Positions 8,889 through 21,345 of a stretch of DNA of 64,000 nt are shown in pieces. The position numbers and the translations under genes were made by a program. The notes under the pieces were generated by a model that was given only the letters and a program-made list of their open reading frames with translations, ran no database searches and had not been told where the DNA came from. The DNA comes from Turnera subulata (Eukaryota; Streptophyta; Magnoliopsida; Malpighiales; Passifloraceae). The stretch is from contig JAKUCV010006844.1 in NCBI GenBank assembly GCA_028386065.3, forward strand, positions 1 to 64,000. The letters run 5' to 3'. The first letter of the stretch is position 1; every line of letters starts with the position of its first letter.

Positions 8889-11668
8889 ATGAGAGAAGAG
8901 AGAGCCGTTGTAACGTTTCGAAGCGTACCGAACCTCAAACCCTCACTCCCTCACTCGCAGTGTTTTGGCGGCAATCCCGTGGAAGACACGCGCCAGGAGC
9001 CTCTGTGGAAGAAGGGCGCGCAATTCAGTTGCGCTGCCGCTGTCGGTGGTGGCGTCAGGCACGCTAATTTCGCCTCGGTCTCCATGGCCGAGAAGGGAGA
9101 GAGGAATGAGTTCGCCCCTACTACGGCTCAGCTCATGAAGCATCCGCTGGCTATCCTGGCCTACGTTCCCAGGGACGCCGCGATTTTCGTGGCCGGAGCC
9201 ATCGCCGGAGCCGCCGCGAAAACGGTTACGGCCCCTCTTGACCGCGTCAAGCTCCTTATGCAGGTGCGTTCCACGTTTTTTCTTTTTTTCTCTTGCTGCG
9301 AATTCTTTGTCATTTCGGTGCATACGTCGCCGTTCTGGTCCGAGTCAGTTAACGGTCAAGTTAGTAACTAACACTTGGTGGCATAAAAACAGACTCACGG
9401 TGTGCGGCTTGGAAAAGAGACCGCGAGCAAGGGAATTGGTTTTATTGAGGTATCAATGTTATGGTTCATTAAACAGGCATTGTTTTACTGATTTTTTTTT
9501 ATCTCCTTTGTGTCTGTTGTATGATTTGTTCTCTTAATTTTTTAATATCAGGCTATTACAATGATTGGAAAAGAAGAAGGTCTTAAAGGTTACTGGAAAG
9601 GAAACCTTCCCCAGGTACTACTATGCTCTTAATAGGCTTTGTTTTTGTGAACAACTTTGCTCACATTGAGTTTCAGTTAACATTTAAATGAAATTTCAGG
9701 TGATTCGTGTTATTCCTTACAGTGCTGTCCAGCTTTTTGCGTACGATTCTTACAAGGTATTACAAATTGTTGCCGACTGTTGTATGTATGAGGAAGTTTC
9801 TGTTTTTTGGAGTTATCTAATTGGGGTCTTCTTTTTGAATATGTAGAAACTGTTTACTGGAAAGGATGGTGAGCTATCTGTTATTGGAAGACTTGCAGCT
9901 GGTGCTTGTGCAGGGATGACATCCACTTTTGTGAGTAATTGGGCCAATGGGAATGCAAATCTCTCTTTATCAGATTGGAATTTGTTGGGAATCAACTGTC
10001 TTATTACCACGTAATGTGTTTCTATTCAAGGGAATACATGAATTTTGCTTAGCTTTGTGGATGGTCATCTTTTAGTACCTGCATTCATGTTCTTTCACTT
10101 TGGTGCGAAGCCTATTTCTAATCCATTTCATATAATGTGTTACATTGCTGGTTTGCTTCCAGGTAACTTACCCTTTGGATGTCCTGAGATTGCGCTTGGC
10201 AGTTGAACCAGGGTACCGCACAATGTCTGACGTATGATTGCCCACTTGAATTTTGTTCATCTTTCTTTTCTATGACTAGCTGGAGATTTTATACAGTGGA
10301 GGTTTTTTTTCCCAGATGGCCTTAACCATGTTACGAGAGGAAGGGGTTGCATCTTTTTATTATGGTCTTGGGCCTTCACTTCTTGGCATTGCTCCATATA
10401 TTGCTGTGAACTTTTGCATTTTTGACTTGTGAGCCCCTAATGCCCTAAGCATTATATACCGGGAGCCTACGAACTGAAAATTTATGTCTCAAAATATTGA
10501 GCTTTGATTACAGGGTGAAGAAGTCTATGCCAGAGAAATACCGACAGAAGGCTCAATCATCTCTTCTAACTGCTGTGGTTTCTGCTGCTGTTGCAACACT
10601 GACATGCTATCCATTGGACACAGTACGAAGACAAATGCAAATGAGGGGTAGCCCATACAATACGGTTTTGGACGCCATTCCAGGTTATCTACATGCGCAT
10701 AAAGACTACACTATGCAGAGAAATTCTATATATATTCTATCTATATGAGTTTCCAGGTTTCATAAAATGGCATTGCTTTTCATTTTTGCATGATATTCTA
10801 GTCTTGGAATGTCTGATGTTCTTGTATGTTAGGCTCCTGTGTTGGGTTTACGTGATTATAGAGGTTAGAATTTTGTTATGAACGAGAGGTTTTCCCTTGC
10901 CATGATTTCCCATTGGCCGATGAATAAGTTTGTAACTCTGAAATGAACTACTGCACCTAAATTTCAAAATTTATGATGCAGGAATTGTGGAGCGTGATGG
11001 AGTTATTGGCTTATATAGGGGGTTTCTGCCTAACGCGTTGAAAAACCTTCCAAACAGCAGGTTTGCTTTCAATTATCCTTAATTGTGAAGATCACGAGCC
11101 TAGAATGGTCATTCAATAATATATTTGTTCTTTTTTATTTGAGATTGATGTGCCTTATCATCCAGAATATCATTCTTCCATTTGCTTAATTTGGGAATAG
11201 ATTTTGGTCCTCGGCTTATTTTGCTTGGTACTCTACTTGTCCACTTCAGGGTATCCTGAAGCTAATGCTTCGTGAAGAATGTAGGTTGTATTGGGAATAA
11301 GTTTTATGATGATGGATGCATATTTGCAAACTAGTTTTACCCTCTGTGCTCCCACAGTCCTTAAAGTTGTTTATACTTTCAAGTGTTTACCCCCTCGGCT
11401 TTAAAGCTGCCTATAGTATCAAATCTGTTAGCCATAATATCTTTACCGTAGTCCGTAGGGCGTTTGCTATGTTATGCCGGTAACTTTTCAGCCTTCTAAG
11501 GTGTAACATTGGTTACATGAAAATAAAACTGACATGAACGTCCTTTTCTTTGTGTTGTTCTTTCTCAGCATAAGGCTTACAACCTTTGACATTGTTAAGC
11601 GTCTGATTGCCTCCAGCGAGAAGGAGTTCCAAAGGATTGTAGGGGAAAACCGCCAGAAACAAAGTTAA
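8889..11668 (+). CDS. TAAC: Plastid ADP,ATP (and PAPS) carrier, TAAC/PAPST1-like; 10 exons, 388 aa
   Basis: Mitochondrial-carrier-family protein. Exons: 8889-9263, 9393-9449, 9552-9614, 9700-9756, 9847-9930, 10163-10231, 10316-10428, 10514-10683, 10982-11060, 11569-11668 (stop TAA). All introns are GT-AG, and the joined length is 1167 bp with no internal stop. The three carrier repeats each show their PX(D/E)XX(K/R) signature: PLDRVK (residue ~116), PLDVLR (~216), PLDTVR (~306). The last is followed by RRQMQM rather than the RRRMMM of mitochondrial ADP/ATP carriers, as in the plant TAAC/EAAC group. About 80 residues before the first helix are Ser/Arg-containing and look like a plastid transit peptide. 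The family member TAAC exchanges ADP/ATP at thylakoid/envelope membranes and also moves PAPS. Adjacency to the RUS5-type gene matches Arabidopsis At5g01500-At5g01510. An envelope paralogue (EAAC) is the main alternative. Confidence 0.88.
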
Positions 11669-12510
11669 GATGCGAAATTGTCAGAGAATCCTAACGTAGA
11701 TGCCCCCATTCTGATTTTGATGGTCATTTTTTCCCGCCCTGTATTTCTTGTGGGCGTCATTTTGGGTCGGGTTAGGACTTAGGAGTTTATGTTTGGGTAG
11801 GAACTAGAAAATCGTATTCACCGCATAGTTTAGATGTGTTACCCAAGAATTCATTCTAGCTGCCAGCGTGCCCTATTTGTCTTGGCACTGCGTTTTTTTG
11901 TAAGACAGTTATTTATTTGTGCTTCAGTCTGCCCCGGTTCCTTTTCTTGTTTACTTTTTTTCATTTCCCTTTTGAGAAACTGCATCTTCCTCTAGCCCTT
12001 GTTGTTTATTAATGTTCACAGCCAAGGGTTTCTACACTACTCTAACTTGCCGCAGAATTTGAAAATTTAACTAAGAAAAAATGAAGCTAGAGATTGGCTC
12101 TAGGTTAGAGAATTTCCTTGGCGAAAACGACATGAGCTATTAGATCTATATACACCTGAGAAAAAAAAAAAAAAAAGAGGAAAAGGAAACTCAGAAGAGG
12201 AAACGTAGCGCTCTCTTTCATTTTGGTACCGGAACAACTTCCTTATCTCTTCGGGACTAGCCATCTTAATCAAGTCATTTCTAAAAATTCCTTCTGTAGA
12301 AGCTCATAGTCATATAGCAACAGGAATTCAGCGCCTGGGGTGCGATGCAACAAAGTTATGAACAACTGAAACGATCAAGGAAGGAGTCCATCACCTATCT
12401 CTCTCTTACGACATGTCGTTCTTGAAGAAGCTTGTCGCGCGCGCGCACACCTGGTAACGGGAGGGAAGAGAACAGAAGACCGGAAAGATAAAAAAAGGCC
12501 TCTCTCCCCT
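11669..12510. other. Carrier 3' UTR and intergenic spacer
   Basis: T-rich 3' UTR-like sequence follows the TAA. Near 12434-12450 there is a short alternating purine-pyrimidine run (CGCGCGCGCGCACAC), and near 12160 an A-run. No extra gene or transposon end was seen. Confidence 0.5.
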
Positions 12511-12516
12511 TATATA
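12511..12516 (+). promoter_or_regulatory. TATA box of the RUS5-type gene
   Basis: CCCTTATATAGC lies about 105 bp before the ATG at 12620, a normal spacing for a plant TATA box with a short leader. Confidence 0.55.
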
Positions 12517-12619
12517 GCAAAACTTGGTTTAAAAATCTAGCCAATCAAAAACATATTTAAATTGGTAGCCACAATAAAGCCAATAAGAACAAGACCCCTC
12601 AATCTATCACGCTACCGCA

Positions 12620-15600
12620 ATGACTAGCACTCTGCAAGTCTCCTTCCCAGCTTGTGCCTTTGGAAAAACTTGGAGGAGCTTCACCGGAAGGAAAGCCGCC
12701 CCGCATTCTCAAACTCTCTGTTTCTCCGTACAATCCAACAACCTCCGCCGCGGAGAGGATGAAGTTGATAGCGACAGGTATCACTTCCTACTCCTCCTCC
12801 AATCTTTACCTTTGGTTACTATCATTTCACTATTGTACTGCTTCTTCCTTCCGGTTGTCAAAGCAGGGAGCGGGTGATTTTGGTTGAGAGATACGCCAAT
12901 GGAACCGCCAAAAGGTCGTTACCCAGCCTACATACCAATCCTGTTCCTTTTTTTTTTTTTATTCTATTTTAAAATTTTCCGCTTATGCTCTAATTTACTG
13001 AATTATTTTATTTTCCTGACACGCACCCAAACAAAATAAAAAACATAGTAATGGTGTTGGATTCATGGTTTGTTGAGCAGGTACGTACTAGATGATACCT
13101 CGAAATTGAAAAGCTATCTGGAGGAGGGTCGCTCTGAGAGTAACAGGTTGCGGGAATCACATTTATCTGGGGATATAAAATTATCTTGGCTGCCTGACAC
13201 AGTACTAGATTTTATTTTACCGGCAGGCTTCCCAGGTTCCTGTTTCTTTTAGTTAATTGCTTTTCGGGCTTTTTTTTTTTTTTAACTGTTTCCTGTTTTT
13301 TTCGATTCTAATCGTGTGTTTAACTGTTTCCGGTTAGTTACTCTTGGTTTCTGACTGTTATTCTATTTGATTGCAGGATCTGTTTCTGATGACTATTTGC
13401 AGTACATGTTGTTACAGTTCCCTACCAATGTTACTGGATGGATCTGCCACGCATTGGTCACCTCAAGTCTACTTAAGGCATGTTCAATCTAACTCAGGCC
13501 GTTAGTAATCGCTAGGGTATGTTTTTCTAGGAATCACAAGACTTTGCACTATACCTTGTGCTGTGATCAATGGAGATGGATGTACTATGCTTGCTTTTTG
13601 AATTTCTTTCAGTTTACATTCTTTCCAAAACATTTGTGGAATTAATTTAGGTCTGCCTGGTTATGAAATCTCTATGCACTACCATTGCAGGCTGTTGGTG
13701 TTGGCTCTTTCAGCGGAACTACTGCTGCTGCTTCTGCTGCTGCCATTAGGTGAGTCTTACATGTGTTTGATTGCTTTTGCTCCTCTATATAACGGCTGTA
13801 GCATATTAGTCCTTTACTTCAATCAGCTGTGAATGACCTGATTGTTTATGCAGATGGGTTTCAAAGGATGGAATTGGAGCTGTAGGGCGCTTATTCATTG
13901 GTCTGAAAAGAGCACTGCCAAGAGATTTAAAAAAAAAAAAAAATCTGCAGAGGTCTTGACAGTTCTACTCTTTTTCTAGGTGGACGATTTGGAAATCTGT
14001 TCGATGATGATCCCAAAAAGTGGCGCATGTATGCAGACTTCATCGGCAGTGCAGGAAGGTCTAGTTCACAAGCTTTTTGTTTAATGAGGAACATCGAGAG
14101 TAAATCTTAGATGGCCACTGACGTTTAAGTTGTTTTGCTATGCAGTATCTTTGATCTGACAACTCAAATATATCCTGGCTATTTCCTGCCATTGGCTTCT
14201 CTTGGAAATCTTACCAAGGTATCCTTTGCTGAATCTCCTTATTTACAACCCACTATTATTTCAATTGATGGAGTGTGTAGTTCTTGTCAAAAAGATTGTA
14301 TGTCATTCACTGACTGTAACTTTTTGGTGTGACCCAAAAATCTCGTGAAAGAAATGAAAATATCGGCACTTGTGAAGAAAGGTTGGCACCAATGGAAAAT
14401 CAAAAGCGTTGTGGTTATATGTCTGACATACCTGTCAATATGAACAGTTATGGTTGAGGAGACACTACAGTTTTGGGACACTATATATATATTGGGTATA
14501 TGGAGCTCTTGTCGTCTCTTGCCTGAAACAAGAGGCTGGCAATGAGAAGAGATGGAAAGCCCATTCCTGTGAATTTTGCTTTCCCGGTGTTTCTGCTTCG
14601 TACAGTTAAAGATAAACCTAACTTGATGTTAGTGACTAAAATTAGGTAATAAAAGAACATTATGTCTGATACTTGTCAAAGAACCTGCAGGTGTGATACA
14701 TGCATCAATAGTCTTAATTCTTGTCATTGTATCGTTTCCAGTAAAAAGAAATGTAAATCACGATGTGTCTGAGTAGTTCTTGCACAAAAATGCACCCATT
14801 AATTTTCAGAACATAAGATTTCCATAAGTTTTGGTAGTCTTTGTTCTGTTCACATATTGAAAAAAACACTGCTGGACTGGTGCATGCTATTCCATCTATT
14901 GCATGTGGAGGAGTTTGAATTATATACTTGAGGTTATAATTTACACAGGCCATAGCAAGAGGACTGAGAGACCCATCATTCCGTGTGATTCAAAACCATT
15001 TTGCAATGTCAGGAAATCTAGGGGATGTAGCTGCCAAGGTATATCTCCAGATCATCACCTTTTGCTGCAGATGTATTTTATTTTCTTATTAAGTAATATT
15101 TGCGGTGTCATCTCTATTTTGGTGATGATTGAATCTTACATTGAGTTTTTATTTGTGTTTGCTATTATATTGTTTTTGTTGGCTGATGCAATGTGCAAAT
15201 TTATTATGCAAATTGTATTGGCATGTGGCTGGTAGCCACTACTATGATAGTTTGATTTTGTATTTTTGTGCTCAGCAGCTGCTGCAGTCCTTAAATGTTC
15301 TTTCTTCTGTTGTGTTTACGATGTGTCATCAAGTTGTGGTGGGATCTTCATGTGGTGGAAGCTATAACCCTTATATTGGAATTGATTTCTTGTTTCTGGG
15401 CGAATGAACTACCATACTGTTGGATAAAAGCAAATAAAGGAGAAACTACATATGTTGGGCATGGCTGAAACTCCAGCATTATGGATATGCATTTAAGCTC
15501 TTTTAAAGTGAAGAATACCTTTGTCATGATCAATGGATATTTTCAGGAGGAAGTTTGGGAAGTAGCTGCTCAGTTGCTTGGTCTTGCTCTTGGCATATTG

Positions 15601-17377
15601 ATTCTGGTGTGTGTATCCTTCACTAGGATGACTGCTTCTCTTGATGATAACAGTGATTTATCCGCATCGTTTCCATGACTGTACTAAACTCTTGAGTGCA
15701 GGATACACCCGGACTGGTAAAATCGTTTTCAGCATTGACATTGACGTGGATGAGTATGCGAGCTCTGCATCTATGGTTGCGCTATCAATCACTCTCGGTT
15801 TTAAGATTTGACACAGTATGGATATTCTTCTTCCAAGTTTTTTCACCTGTAGGCTTATACTGGATACCTCTAGCCAAACCATATTAAATGATTCTTAAAT
15901 TGGTATTTTATCCAAAAGAGATGACAGGAATTAAAAGTTTATTTTTCTAAAAACAAGGAATCTTTATTGGAGAACTTCTGTTCTGAGTAAACTATATTGA
16001 ATGCGATCAACCATTCTTGCTCACTTCTTATACTGCGTCTAAAAAGAGATGGCATAGATATAAATATCAGCTGAACTGTACATGATGTGGCAACCATTCT
16101 TACGTCTGCGATGGATTAACAACAGATGAGAGGCATGCAAGCATAGGTTTTTAGCAGAAATGAGTTTTTCTATGTAGGGATAATCAGTTGATTTATCATT
16201 ATCTCCTCTTTTCTTCTTTTCTTTTAAACAGATAAATCTCAAGCGTGCTCGTTTGCTGGTAAAATCACATATCTTAGACTCTTGTGTTCTGGGTAATTTT
16301 CAGCTTAGTTTAAGTACCATAATGTGTCTTTTCTATCTTATTATGTTTCTCAAGGCGTATCTTTTGGTACTCATCACAGGATGTGCTGATTGCAATCTGA
16401 AAGAAAATATTTTATCATGGGAAAAACTGATGAAGCCACGAATTACTTTTGGCGTGCCTTTTGATCAGATGGTTGGCAAAGAGCAATCCGTTGGAAAGGT
16501 ATGCCTATATTTGTCTCGTTTGAGAATGTGTTAGCTTTACTTGGAAGTGTCAGCTTTAGTTTCTAACCACTCTTGACGCTTCTTTGTTATGTAACTGGTT
16601 CATAGAATGTCAAATTATTGCCAGATGCTTCAGAGATTCTTCTTTGCTAATTAATTACTTTCTCAAAATAGGCCACTGCTATGAATTATAGCAAAGCTAT
16701 ATTTAGAATATTTAAACATTCAGATTGGAGCTGTATCCTTTTAAAAAGTTGATTGGCAATGTTACATTAATTGCAAGTCTCGAGATACTTTTACATGTTC
16801 CAGACGATTTTCTGTGCATCAAACTTTAAAGTGAGTAGACAGAAAATATATGATCTTTCTTTCTGGACTCTTGTGGATTTTGTTTGCATCTGCACCGTGA
16901 AGACATCAATATATGCTCTTCCCTGCTCAAATATGGTTTTCTAATATCATTTTTATATGGAATAGGTTAAGATGCTTCTGAAACTGTATGCAAAGGAGAA
17001 ATATTTTCTCGTGGTAAATCAACAAAATAAAGATTTTGAGGCCTTTGTTTCATTCAAGGTACGTAGAGATGGCCCGTGAATGATTTATAAGTGAATTGAG
17101 TGATCAATGCTCTCGGCTCGTTTGAAACTTATAACGTGATATGCAGGCGGGAGCTACAAGCATGTCAGTCTTAAAAAGTGTGTGGCAGACTTACTGGTTA
17201 TTTGAGAACTGGAAAAGCTACGATGATATCTTTGATCAGCTTGCGCAAAGCCTTAACGAGGTGGGAGCTAGGTTTCAGGATTTCATTCATCAGCTAAATG
17301 CGGCCGGATGGGATACAAACCAAATAAATTTAAAGGTTCCTAAGGAAACCACCATTGATGAATTTGGCCCCGTTTGA
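12620..17377 (+). CDS. RUS5: DUF647 protein ROOT UVB SENSITIVE 5-like; 15 exons, 495 aa
   Basis: Exons: 12620-12777, 12867-12914, 13081-13235, 13377-13477, 13691-13749, 13854-13900, 13980-14058, 14146-14218, 14949-15038, 15547-15606, 15702-15815, 16232-16292, 16380-16498, 16966-17058, 17147-17377 (TGA). The joined frame is 1488 bp without internal stops. The DUF647 core is clear: LPAGFPGSVSDDYLQYMLLQ, then a Gly/Ala-rich helix (GVGSFSGTTAAASAAAIRW), KDGIGAVGRLFIGGRFGNLF, DDDPKKWRMYADFIGS, and SIFDLTTQIYPGYFLPLAS. A hydrophobic segment (AAQLLGLALGILIL) lies after residue 270. RUS proteins are plant DUF647 members; RUS1/RUS2 act in early seedling UV-B signalling, and RUS5's own role is little known. 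The N-terminus looks plastid-targeting. The order after the TAAC-type gene equals Arabidopsis At5g01500-At5g01510. Intron 4 starts with GC instead of GT. Confidence 0.9.
13478..13690 (+). other. Non-canonical GC-AG intron (intron 4 of the RUS5-type gene)
   Basis: The exon ends ...CTACTTAAG and the intron begins GCATGT; the acceptor is CATTGCAG at 13683-13690. Protein continuity (VTSSLLK / AVGVGSFSG) fixes the junction, and no GT at the right place keeps the frame. Confidence 0.75.
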
Positions 17378-18312
17378 TGCCCAAGGATGAGTGATGAGAT
17401 GTTATCATAGACATCTCTATCTTGATAGATATAGCAGAATAGACATCTTGACGGAAGAGTCGTCAGGCTGCTCTACTAGCAGCTTTAGCTTCATGTGCTC
17501 ATCTTGGGAAGAAAAGTTTGCTCAAAGAAATGTTCAAGGTCGGCAGGTCGCAGAGTTCAGGGAAGATAGATTTAAGTTGATTGACGAGCACTAGCCACCT
17601 TGATGCGCTGAAGGAAGTTTTGTAGATTTTAGACTTTTAGTATCTATTTCACCACTAATTGTTTCTCTCTCTCACACACACTCTACAACTAGGGAGTACA
17701 AAGTCTCTAATCTAGTGTCTCACATCGCGCAAGCCTTTTCACTGGCATTTTCACCTGCAAAATATAATTCTCGTTTAACAAGAGGACCAAGGATTGGATC
17801 GGGGGTTTCTGTACCTTCATGTCCAAATTTATCATATTCATGATACTAGAAACATTTGTAGTGAATGTATGCTATATAATGAGAAACGATTAGATAGGTA
17901 GCTCTATCAATCCTGATAACAGCTTGAATTATATGAAAGTGAAAATCATGCTTGTTCCTATAGCATATGAGCCAAAATCACGTCTTTTTAACAGAGATAT
18001 TCTCCAGTCTAGTTAGCAATTTAATAGCATAGGTTATTAACCCAAACAAACTCTTGCCCCTAAGGCCTATAACCGAAAGACTTCCAGTCTTGTCGAACAT
18101 ACTTAATGGGCTCGTAACCAAAGCGCGTCCCACCAACTCCCTTTTTTTTTTTTTTCTGAACACCCATTCTTTTTCAACCTGTGTAATAGGCAATTTTTAC
18201 TCTGTAAGAATTTATTCTTTAAACACAAACAAACGGCAAGGTTGGTAAGCTTAATCATTTTTCTAGCTTCCCACCTACCAAAACATTATAATATATGGGA
18301 TATAATCACATT
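17378..18312. other. RUS5 3' UTR and spacer to the LTR elements
   Basis: There is a small CT/CA microsatellite (CTCTCTCTCACACACACTCT, near 17664), and AT-rich sequence up to the target duplication of element A. Nothing coding was seen. Confidence 0.5.
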
Positions 18313-20914
18313 GTTTATGTACCAACCCGGATAAATTTTTTCGCAATTTTACCGAGTTGTTTTAACTTTTACATATGTAAATAAAATTTTATCGCGGTTA
18401 ATCGGAAATTTTATCAATCCGAGTCAATTTTCATTAATTTATAAAATTATTATTACTTTTACCATTATTATCACTATTTTACTAATCAACATTAATAATA
18501 ATACTTTTATTATTAATGTGCCGGAATATTTTTGTTACAACAATATACTAATTATAATTTAAAGAGAAATTTCATCTTTTATTTCTATGACATTTAATAA
18601 ATTAATCTTTGGAGATTTATTTTGAATTTATAAAAGAGTAATTGTTAATTATGTCTATGTTTTACAAAGATTAAGTTAAAATGTTAAACACAAGATTTAG
18701 TGTAGTTTCGACCAATACGACGTAGTTTTGGCTGAGTCAAAACATAAAACACACAACACCTTGCGTTTTGACCAATGGTATGTGTGGTTTGACTCTGGAG
18801 CCTGTGGTTGTTTAAAACTACGTCGTTTCACTGTCGGCAGGGCAAAAATTATTGCCCGACAACACCGTTGTTAACCACCATTCTTTCCTTTTTTTTTTCT
18901 TTCTTTTTCCTCCCACTTTCTTTTGTTCTTCTTTTTCCCATCTTCCCTCTCCCGATTTCTTTCCAACCAGCCCCCTCCACCATCTTCTTCTCTTTCTTTT
19001 CTTTAACTTATCTCCTTCCCCTTCCTTTCCCTATATCTTCTCCTCCTCCACACTGAACCACCACAGCACCGCCACCCTTCCTCCTCTTTCCTGCCCTTCG
19101 TCGTCTCCGCCTCAACCTCCCTTGCTTCCGCCATCGCAGCCCTTGCCACTGCTCGCGAGTGCCGCCACAACCGAGCTCGACACCACCGAGAGAAGCAGAC
19201 CTCGTCGCCGTCAAGAGCAGCGAATCGAGAGGCTGCACACTCCAATCGGCAAAGACGTGCCTGGAGGATGGGAGCCCGATTGCATCGGCTCCGATCTGCT
19301 GCTCAAGCTGCCGCCGCCGCACCCTCTTCCTCTCCTCGATTTCTGCCGACCCGCCTCCGATCTGTCACTCGCCGCCGTCGCTGCAACTCAAAGCTGCTGT
19401 CACCATCGTTCCTTCTTCTCTCTCCTTTCCCTTCTCCCCTCCTCCACCAAGACGATACCAAGGTTGGGTGAGTCTTGGCCGCGCCTCCCTCTATCCTCTC
19501 TTTGTTTTATTTTGTTTTGATTAGCTAAGGTTCGTGGCTAATTTGGTTCAATTCGTTGTTTGTGGGTCTGTGTTTGGGTGTTGCCGAGGTGGATGTGGGG
19601 TGGTATGACGTTGATGGTGTGTTGAAGGTGGTGGATTTCAGTGATGTTGTTGCCGATGAGGTTGAATGGGCAGCGGGTTGCTACTCACGGGTGATTGATG
19701 TGTTGTTGATGGACGGCGTGTTGGATTTCTGGGGTGTTTTGCTGCTGTGAACAGTACCCCTGGCCAGAACCCGGCGAGTTCCGGTGACTCGGGTATATTC
19801 CGACGTGAACAGTATATCCTTCAGCAAACGGAACTCGATGGACGGGTTGCTTCGGTAATTCCTTGGACTCGTTTACACCATGAGCTTGGGTTTGGGCTCG
19901 GTTTGCGCAACAGACTCGAAAACGGGCTGAACATGCAGAGGCCCATGTTCCCGTAACGTATGCTTTGACGGACCTAATAACGAAACCGATGGACAAGTAA
20001 AATATGTGGACGTATTATATAATTAAATGGTTAATGATTTAATTTACGGATTAAAAATGATATTATTTTTAAATAACTATGTATTTATAAGGCTAAAATA
20101 TAACTTATTTTATGACTATACTATATTTTGTTAATGGTGTTATTATTATTATCTTAACTCTAATTACAATTACCATTTATATATACATATGTATTTATAA
20201 ATATTACAATTACAACATATACATATTTATGGTTATTTTCTCGGGAACGACTATTTATCGAAATGTCATTATTTCATATTTAAGTATAGACTACAAGTAC
20301 CTTACGGGTTATAATTATTTTACAGCTGTAAAAGTAATGTTTAATGGAAACGGTTTTGGAACGGCGATAACGATGTTAATTATGGATAAGCCGAATAATA
20401 AATTGATCTCATGCATTGCATTCTTCGATGTGCATTATAAGTGATGGTATGTGTTGACATGATATAGGAACAGACAAAGCCATATGGATTATGTACCGGT
20501 TTCAGAGACATACCAGGTGAGGATAAGTAAATATTTATATACTACCTGTGAAATCAAGTTGCTGTTTGTTTACTATGCATGATACTATTTTTTTTTTTTG
20601 ACTGTGATTGATTGTCGATGTTATTGATGATGTAGGAATTGTTGGTAAAAGTAAGTTTATTGTTGTTGTTGTTGACTGTGAGAATTGTGCCAGTTGAGTA
20701 CCGGGGGTACTATTATGTGATGACAGTTTTGTTAAGTTATTATCCAGACGAGCGGAGAGGCCGTGAGCCTGCTCGGGATGATGAGATAATAGTCGGTTAA
20801 TAGTAATATAGTAAGAAGTCGAGGGAAAAGAAGATAATAAAATGGAAACACTTAGACATCTAGTAAGTCACAGTTAAATATTGGAATAGACTGATGGTAG
20901 TCTTTATATTTATG

Positions 20915-21025
20915 GTGCTGGGGGAGAGTGTGCTTGGGGTTTGCTCCCTGTCTGTACCAATTTTTATTTTAGGCGCTGGGAGAGAATGTGCTTGGGGTCT
21001 GCTCCCTGTCTGTGCCAGTTATTAC
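20915..21025 (+). repeat. Tandem repeat of about 60 bp in the A and D LTRs
   Basis: The unit GGCGCTGGGGGAGAGTGTGC-TTGGGGTCTGCTCCCTGTCTGTACC-AATTTTTATTTTA is present twice here and once in A's right LTR (about 35530-35580). D's left LTR has three copies (46045-46205) and its right LTR two (56640-56735), on the minus strand. Copy number thus differs between paired LTRs of the same element. Confidence 0.75.
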
Positions 21026-21266
21026 GTGGAGGTACCAGGGCGGGGTCCACGGGCTAGCTAGCTTGACTACCTGGCGACGGCCACCATTTAACTAGTGATA
21101 GGGGCCCTGTTAATAAAATTGGATTAGTGTGTCTAGGATAACACAGAGTACCTTCTGTCTGTTACCGTCAGTTAAGGTTTGTGAAAACCTTCTGTTTGTT
21201 GCTATTTACTGTGACTTGGTTATTATTGGTTGCCTGTATATTTATCTTTACTTATGGATTTTACCC

Positions 21267-21314
21267 GGTAAGCACTTCGGACTCACCCCTCGCCTGCGTG
21301 ACTCGGTCACGTAG
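21267..21314 (+). other. Conserved LTR hairpin pair (HP1 + HP2), element A left LTR
   Basis: HP1 (21267-21287) pairs GGTAAG with CTCACC around a C(TTCG)G loop (one A:C mismatch in this copy). HP2 (21294-21314) pairs CTGCGTGAC with GTCACGTAG around TCG. The same block sits at 35824-35871 in the right LTR and in every other LTR family of the window. Confidence 0.7.
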
Positions 21315-21345
21315 TTTGGTCTTTTCTTAGTACAGGAACATACGA

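Noticed and set aside
19685..19996. Frames shared between A and C LTRs (GTWASA...CANRAQT-like translation)
   Set aside because: A 130-bp DNA block is conserved between the LTR families, but it reads open on both strands and the flanking parts of the frames are unrelated. More likely a regulatory DNA/RNA block.
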